Below the pieces are notes generated by a model. It did no database searches and had not been told where the DNA came from. It worked only from the letters and a program-made list of their open reading frames with translations. Position numbers and translations under genes: made by a program. A DNA stretch of 64,000 bases from Urechis unicinctus (Eukaryota > Annelida > Polychaeta > Xenopneusta > Urechidae), in NCBI GenBank assembly GCA_034190875.2, contig CM067343.1:38722161-38786160 (forward strand), read 5' to 3'. This document shows, in pieces, positions 60,530 to 64,000 of this stretch (position 1 is its first letter; each line of letters starts with the position of its first letter).

Positions 60530-61844
60530 ACAGAGAATCTTTTACATTAAGGTACATGATGCGGTCCTTGGCAGGCATTGCTTGTCACTTAGTGATGCAT
60601 AGTCCAATTGTCGACAATTTTCTGTTCGTACAATTAATGTATTTTAAAGCAATCCCATGGAGACATTGCACCAACTAAATTGTAATTATGCTCAATTACT
60701 TGCCGTTAAAATTTGACCACCTGTATTCCCTTCAATCGCAATTACTATATTCAACATATCACAAACACACAGTTGGGTCAAATCAAATGCAACCACGGAG
60801 ACGCGCATACACGGCTGTAAATCCTCTAGAACAAAGAATGTTAATACATGTCATGTATAGTTTCGTCAGAGCGTCATGAAATCTAATTATCTTACGGCCA
60901 AAATAAAGTGCATTATTTTTAGCTGTGCCAAGAAATAGAAATGCCTATTGGCAAAAGGCTCCTGCGGGATGTCATGGGTAACATATGTATAAGCTTTGAT
61001 TTGAAGAACCAAAACTTTCTTCCTGCTATCAATTGTTTATCGGGATGCACGAAAATATCCAACCTGTTAGCCTCGGCCACTCCCACTCACTCTGTCTATA
61101 TGGCAAGCTATCTTTATATGTTTCCCTATCTTTGCCGCCCCCTGTCTGTCTGTCTGATTGGCTGTCGCTTCTTTGTCTTACCGTCCCCGAGGCCCTCACC
61201 CCAAGCCTATCTATTTACATAATATCGCACCTATATGGGTCAAACATTTGCACATTGCCACACATTTATAAACAATTAGATCATTCACAAAACAATACGA
61301 ATAGAGGGGTACCTAGTTCTATATATATCTGAACGAGCTCCTGCTACCATCCGTAAATCGTCTGGCATGTCTTAATGATTAGCTCAATTGGCCAGAAGTG
61401 AATACGATACCAACTTCAATTCGACCAGATGTGTTTTCTTTTTGCTGTCTGCATAATCGAGCATCTGAATACAATGCTATCTCCTTTTAAATATTCAACA
61501 GTACTGCTTTATTGCTGGAATTCTGCCATAATCAAGGTTCTCGTAGTTTGTTTCTGTAAGCATCACACTCGGCAGCCATAATGATGTACAAATATGAGGG
61601 ATGCTTGTGTTAGCCTCTTATATGCTGTTGCTATTTTGATAACTGAAATGGTTAGTTATATTCAGCGGATAATATTGTAACACGAATGTACTGTCGAAAA
61701 TTTCCCCAGTGTTTGAGCGAATACAAACTTTTTAACTGTATCTTCAGTACGAAGAGTTCACGTTCTATAGTGCTTTGGATTATTATAGATAGTTAACAAT
61801 CATTCAACGATTTCAATGGCTACCAATTTGTTTTTGTTCTCTAG
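60530..61844. other. No recognisable feature
   Basis: AT-rich with a pyrimidine-rich stretch (CTGTCTGTCTGTCTG) at about 61141-61155. Overlapping plus frames at 60941-61332 have no supporting signals. Confidence 0.5.
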
Positions 61845-62129
61845 GAAAAGTGCAGCGTAAATGTGATTTGCCTCTTAGGATTTCTTCACTGTATAGTATC
61901 ACAGCAGAATGATAGTCTAATTGTGCACTCAACTCACATAATTTGCTTGTCCAGGTTGTCGCGCACTTTTAGACCTTGCATCAGTGTCACTCGTACTTTC
62001 AAGATGACGCATGTAACATATTGTGTGCATGTTCGTTATGAGCTGCGTCAATCGCAGCTTGATAAAAGTACTGCACATCATTCATCTGTTTTTTATGACA
62101 TACATATACATTCTACATTGTTGATAAAT
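61845..62129 (+). CDS. Candidate internal exon, 95 codons, both splice sites strong
   Basis: Acceptor TTTGTTTTTGTTCTCTAG (ending 61844) and donor GTAAGT (62130-62135) enclose exactly 95 open codons in phase 0. It begins EKCSVNVICLLGFLHCIVSQ and ends IHIHSTLLIN. The composition is rich in His, Ser and Cys, which is unusual for a conserved domain. Splice signals are the best-matched pair in the window. The right arm of the long-range direct repeat begins 160 bases downstream. No family is recognised. Confidence 0.35.
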
Positions 62130-62290
62130 GTAAGTTTGTGACGCTACCGATACCAACACAACGCCTCTTCTGTATTTAATTCTTTGTTAGGAAGGGTAGC
62201 ATGTTGAATTGATCGATTGAGAGAGCCAAATATGTTTTTGTGTGTGACCACATTGTTAACACGCTAAAATGCTTTTGCCAGTAAAATAAA

Positions 62291-63003
62291 CCATTAGGAT
62301 GGGAGAAGTAGGCTTGTGCGAGCCACTATGGTGGCATACAGTAAAATACAACCACATAGGGTGGGAATGTGTAGCGCTTAGCGACGCCGGTGTATGGTTC
62401 ATCAGTACAATTCTAAGTACACCCCAATGGCCGCATGTCGACTCAAACCAGATTTGTAAGAGCGCGTGTTGTGTCTTCAAATTGCCCTCCCAATAATAAA
62501 CAGCAAGAATTAGCAAATTAGCCTCTTTTACCCAATGCTTTCTTTTCGACTTGGAGGGTGACTTGTTTCAGTTGTGCTGTCATTTGAGGCATCCGTGCAT
62601 TTATTCATTTATTCTCGTTTAAGTGTATCAATATTATCTATTCCGGCACTTAAAACAGTTTGAATGCACTCTTCTCCAAAGGTGAACACAGCTATTTAAT
62701 ATTGTTCTACAAATTAGTTTTTTGATTGCTTCATTCAGTCTTGATTGTGCAAAAGGATTTTAAATTGAAATGAGTAGACTCAATGGTTAGTAGGTCCCAC
62801 TTGATGGTGTAACCTGTGCGCAATGTGTGCATAAATCCGACCCACTTTGCTTTGCCTTTTAAATTGAATAACAACTTAGACATAGTGGATCCAAAACTGC
62901 CGTCCTTGAATATGATGAATATGTCATTTATGTGAATCCATCCGCTGCGCTAAATTTGGCATTTAGCCTATCGTATAGTCATTTGATTTACACGGCAATC
63001 GCT
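62291..63003 (+). repeat. Long-range direct repeat, right arm
   Basis: Partner of 23-990, about 62.3 kb away in the same orientation. It lacks about 250 bases present in the left arm (junction near GCTTTGCCTTTTAAATTGAA, about 62847-62866). The minus-strand ORF intact in the left arm has stops here. Confidence 0.9.
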
Positions 63004-64000
63004 CCCGGGTACTGCCCGTTGAAGATATTTGTCATGATTCTAAACATTACACTATCGAATGAGAATCTAGCTTTATTGGATCAAGTCTTGTTCTCGGGAA
63101 TCGAAACGCGGATTCATTTGCTTAGAGTGTTCAAAGACCTCTGACATTTAAGACTGAAAATGATTCACCAATTATGTTTCACTATCCCACGGATGGCAAG
63201 CTGTCTTCTTGACTTATGCACTTTGAGCGAGTCAGCGCGCAGGTTGAGATGGAGGTTGGAAGAAAATCATTGTCCATTACAGCGAAGCGTGTGCAGTTGA
63301 AACGCCAGCTGAGATAGCATATATATCAGATGTGCGAGTCGTAATCTGATATAACGCATATTTTACTATGGCGTCTCCTCTGAGAGAAGTATGGATATTT
63401 GAGATGGCATACTATGTTGCTTTTAATGACAGCCGTAACTAATAACTCAGCTGGCAAAATATTATGTATGCGCTAGCTTTCTGTTTCAGACCGAATTTAG
63501 GATCATGTATAGAATAAGGTTATTTATTCACAGAGCGTCACAAATCAATTAGTTTGAAAGCCTCAACATATATATATAGCAATGGTTGGAGTTTGGTCTT
63601 TAGCTGTACTCATAGAGTGCGGATGACCGTCCGTTGAGAATTATTCTAGGAGTTGAGAGCACCTATTACAAATGTTTAACTACGGATGCAATGTTGTATT
63701 GACATCTTTTGGATACACCCAATGGTTGTCAGCACTGACCAGAATACCGCGCATCATATTTACACCCCATTTCCTAAACGACAGTCTTGGCATGTTTTGT
63801 GCAAGGTCCACCTATGGCGTTAAAGGAAGATTATGTGATTAAATGTCGGAACCACAGGGTGGTACGATGGCAGCACCGCGTGTGAGCACAACTACAAGGA
63901 AAATATGTTTAAGATTAAGGTTTGTATTTCATTGCCGTTGGCCAAAGTTTAACTTTTGGAGCGTCTCGAATTCAATGATTAGCCGATATTTTCACAAAAT
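63004..64000. other. No recognisable feature
   Basis: Ordinary AT-rich sequence to the window end; short TA run near 63570. Confidence 0.55.

Overview
This window looks like AT-rich intergenic and repeat DNA from an animal nuclear genome, most likely an invertebrate; I cannot resolve it further. The reasons are: no bacterial-style operons and no long open frames; very long (TA)n, (GAA)n, (GAT)n, (CAT)n and (CT)n microsatellites; candidate small exons bounded by GT..AG signals; a decayed THAP zinc-finger segment (a family essentially confined to animals); a decayed non-LTR reverse transcriptase; and a 100-N scaffold gap. No complete gene of known function is visible. Most open frames here are chance-level; every exon call below is a candidate made from splice signals and reading frame only.

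Layout. 0-14.3 kb: one arm of a direct repeat that recurs at 62.3-63.0 kb, a few candidate exons (best at 3.39-3.67 kb), a TA-rich microsatellite field at 8.0-8.4 kb, and long stretches with nothing recognisable. 14.31-34.73 kb: a tandem duplication of a roughly 10-kb unit. Both units share a 6.5-kb left block and a 1.7-kb right block, but the segment between the blocks is different in each (1.5 kb and 2.5 kb). The left block carries two THAP remnants and several small exon-like segments on both strands; decay is complementary, with one exon pair broken in unit 1 and intact in unit 2, and another the reverse. The second unit's private segment holds a Cys/His-rich ORF, a GC-rich exon-like segment and a CpG-rich palindromic block. 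34.7-39.5 kb: nested direct and inverted repeats, a (GAT)n array, and a tandem 304-bp duplication. 40.2 kb: assembly gap.

41-54 kb: a 12-bp minisatellite that reads as a tetrapeptide repeat, a tRNA-like relic, a diverged duplicated 2-kb block (45.69-47.79 and 52.19-54.02 kb) whose second copy is bounded by greatly expanded TA arrays, and a minus-strand Cys-rich ORF at 48.5-48.7 kb. 54-64 kb: a membrane-segment exon candidate on the minus strand, the reverse transcriptase relic at 59.0-59.35 kb, three consecutive protein-like minus-strand ORFs at 59.6-60.5 kb, a well bounded exon candidate at 61.85-62.13 kb, and the second arm of the long-range direct repeat.

How the parts relate: the dominant process is duplication followed by small-indel decay. 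The tandem 10-kb unit may be a real duplication or two haplotypes placed in series by the assembler; read depth would separate these.
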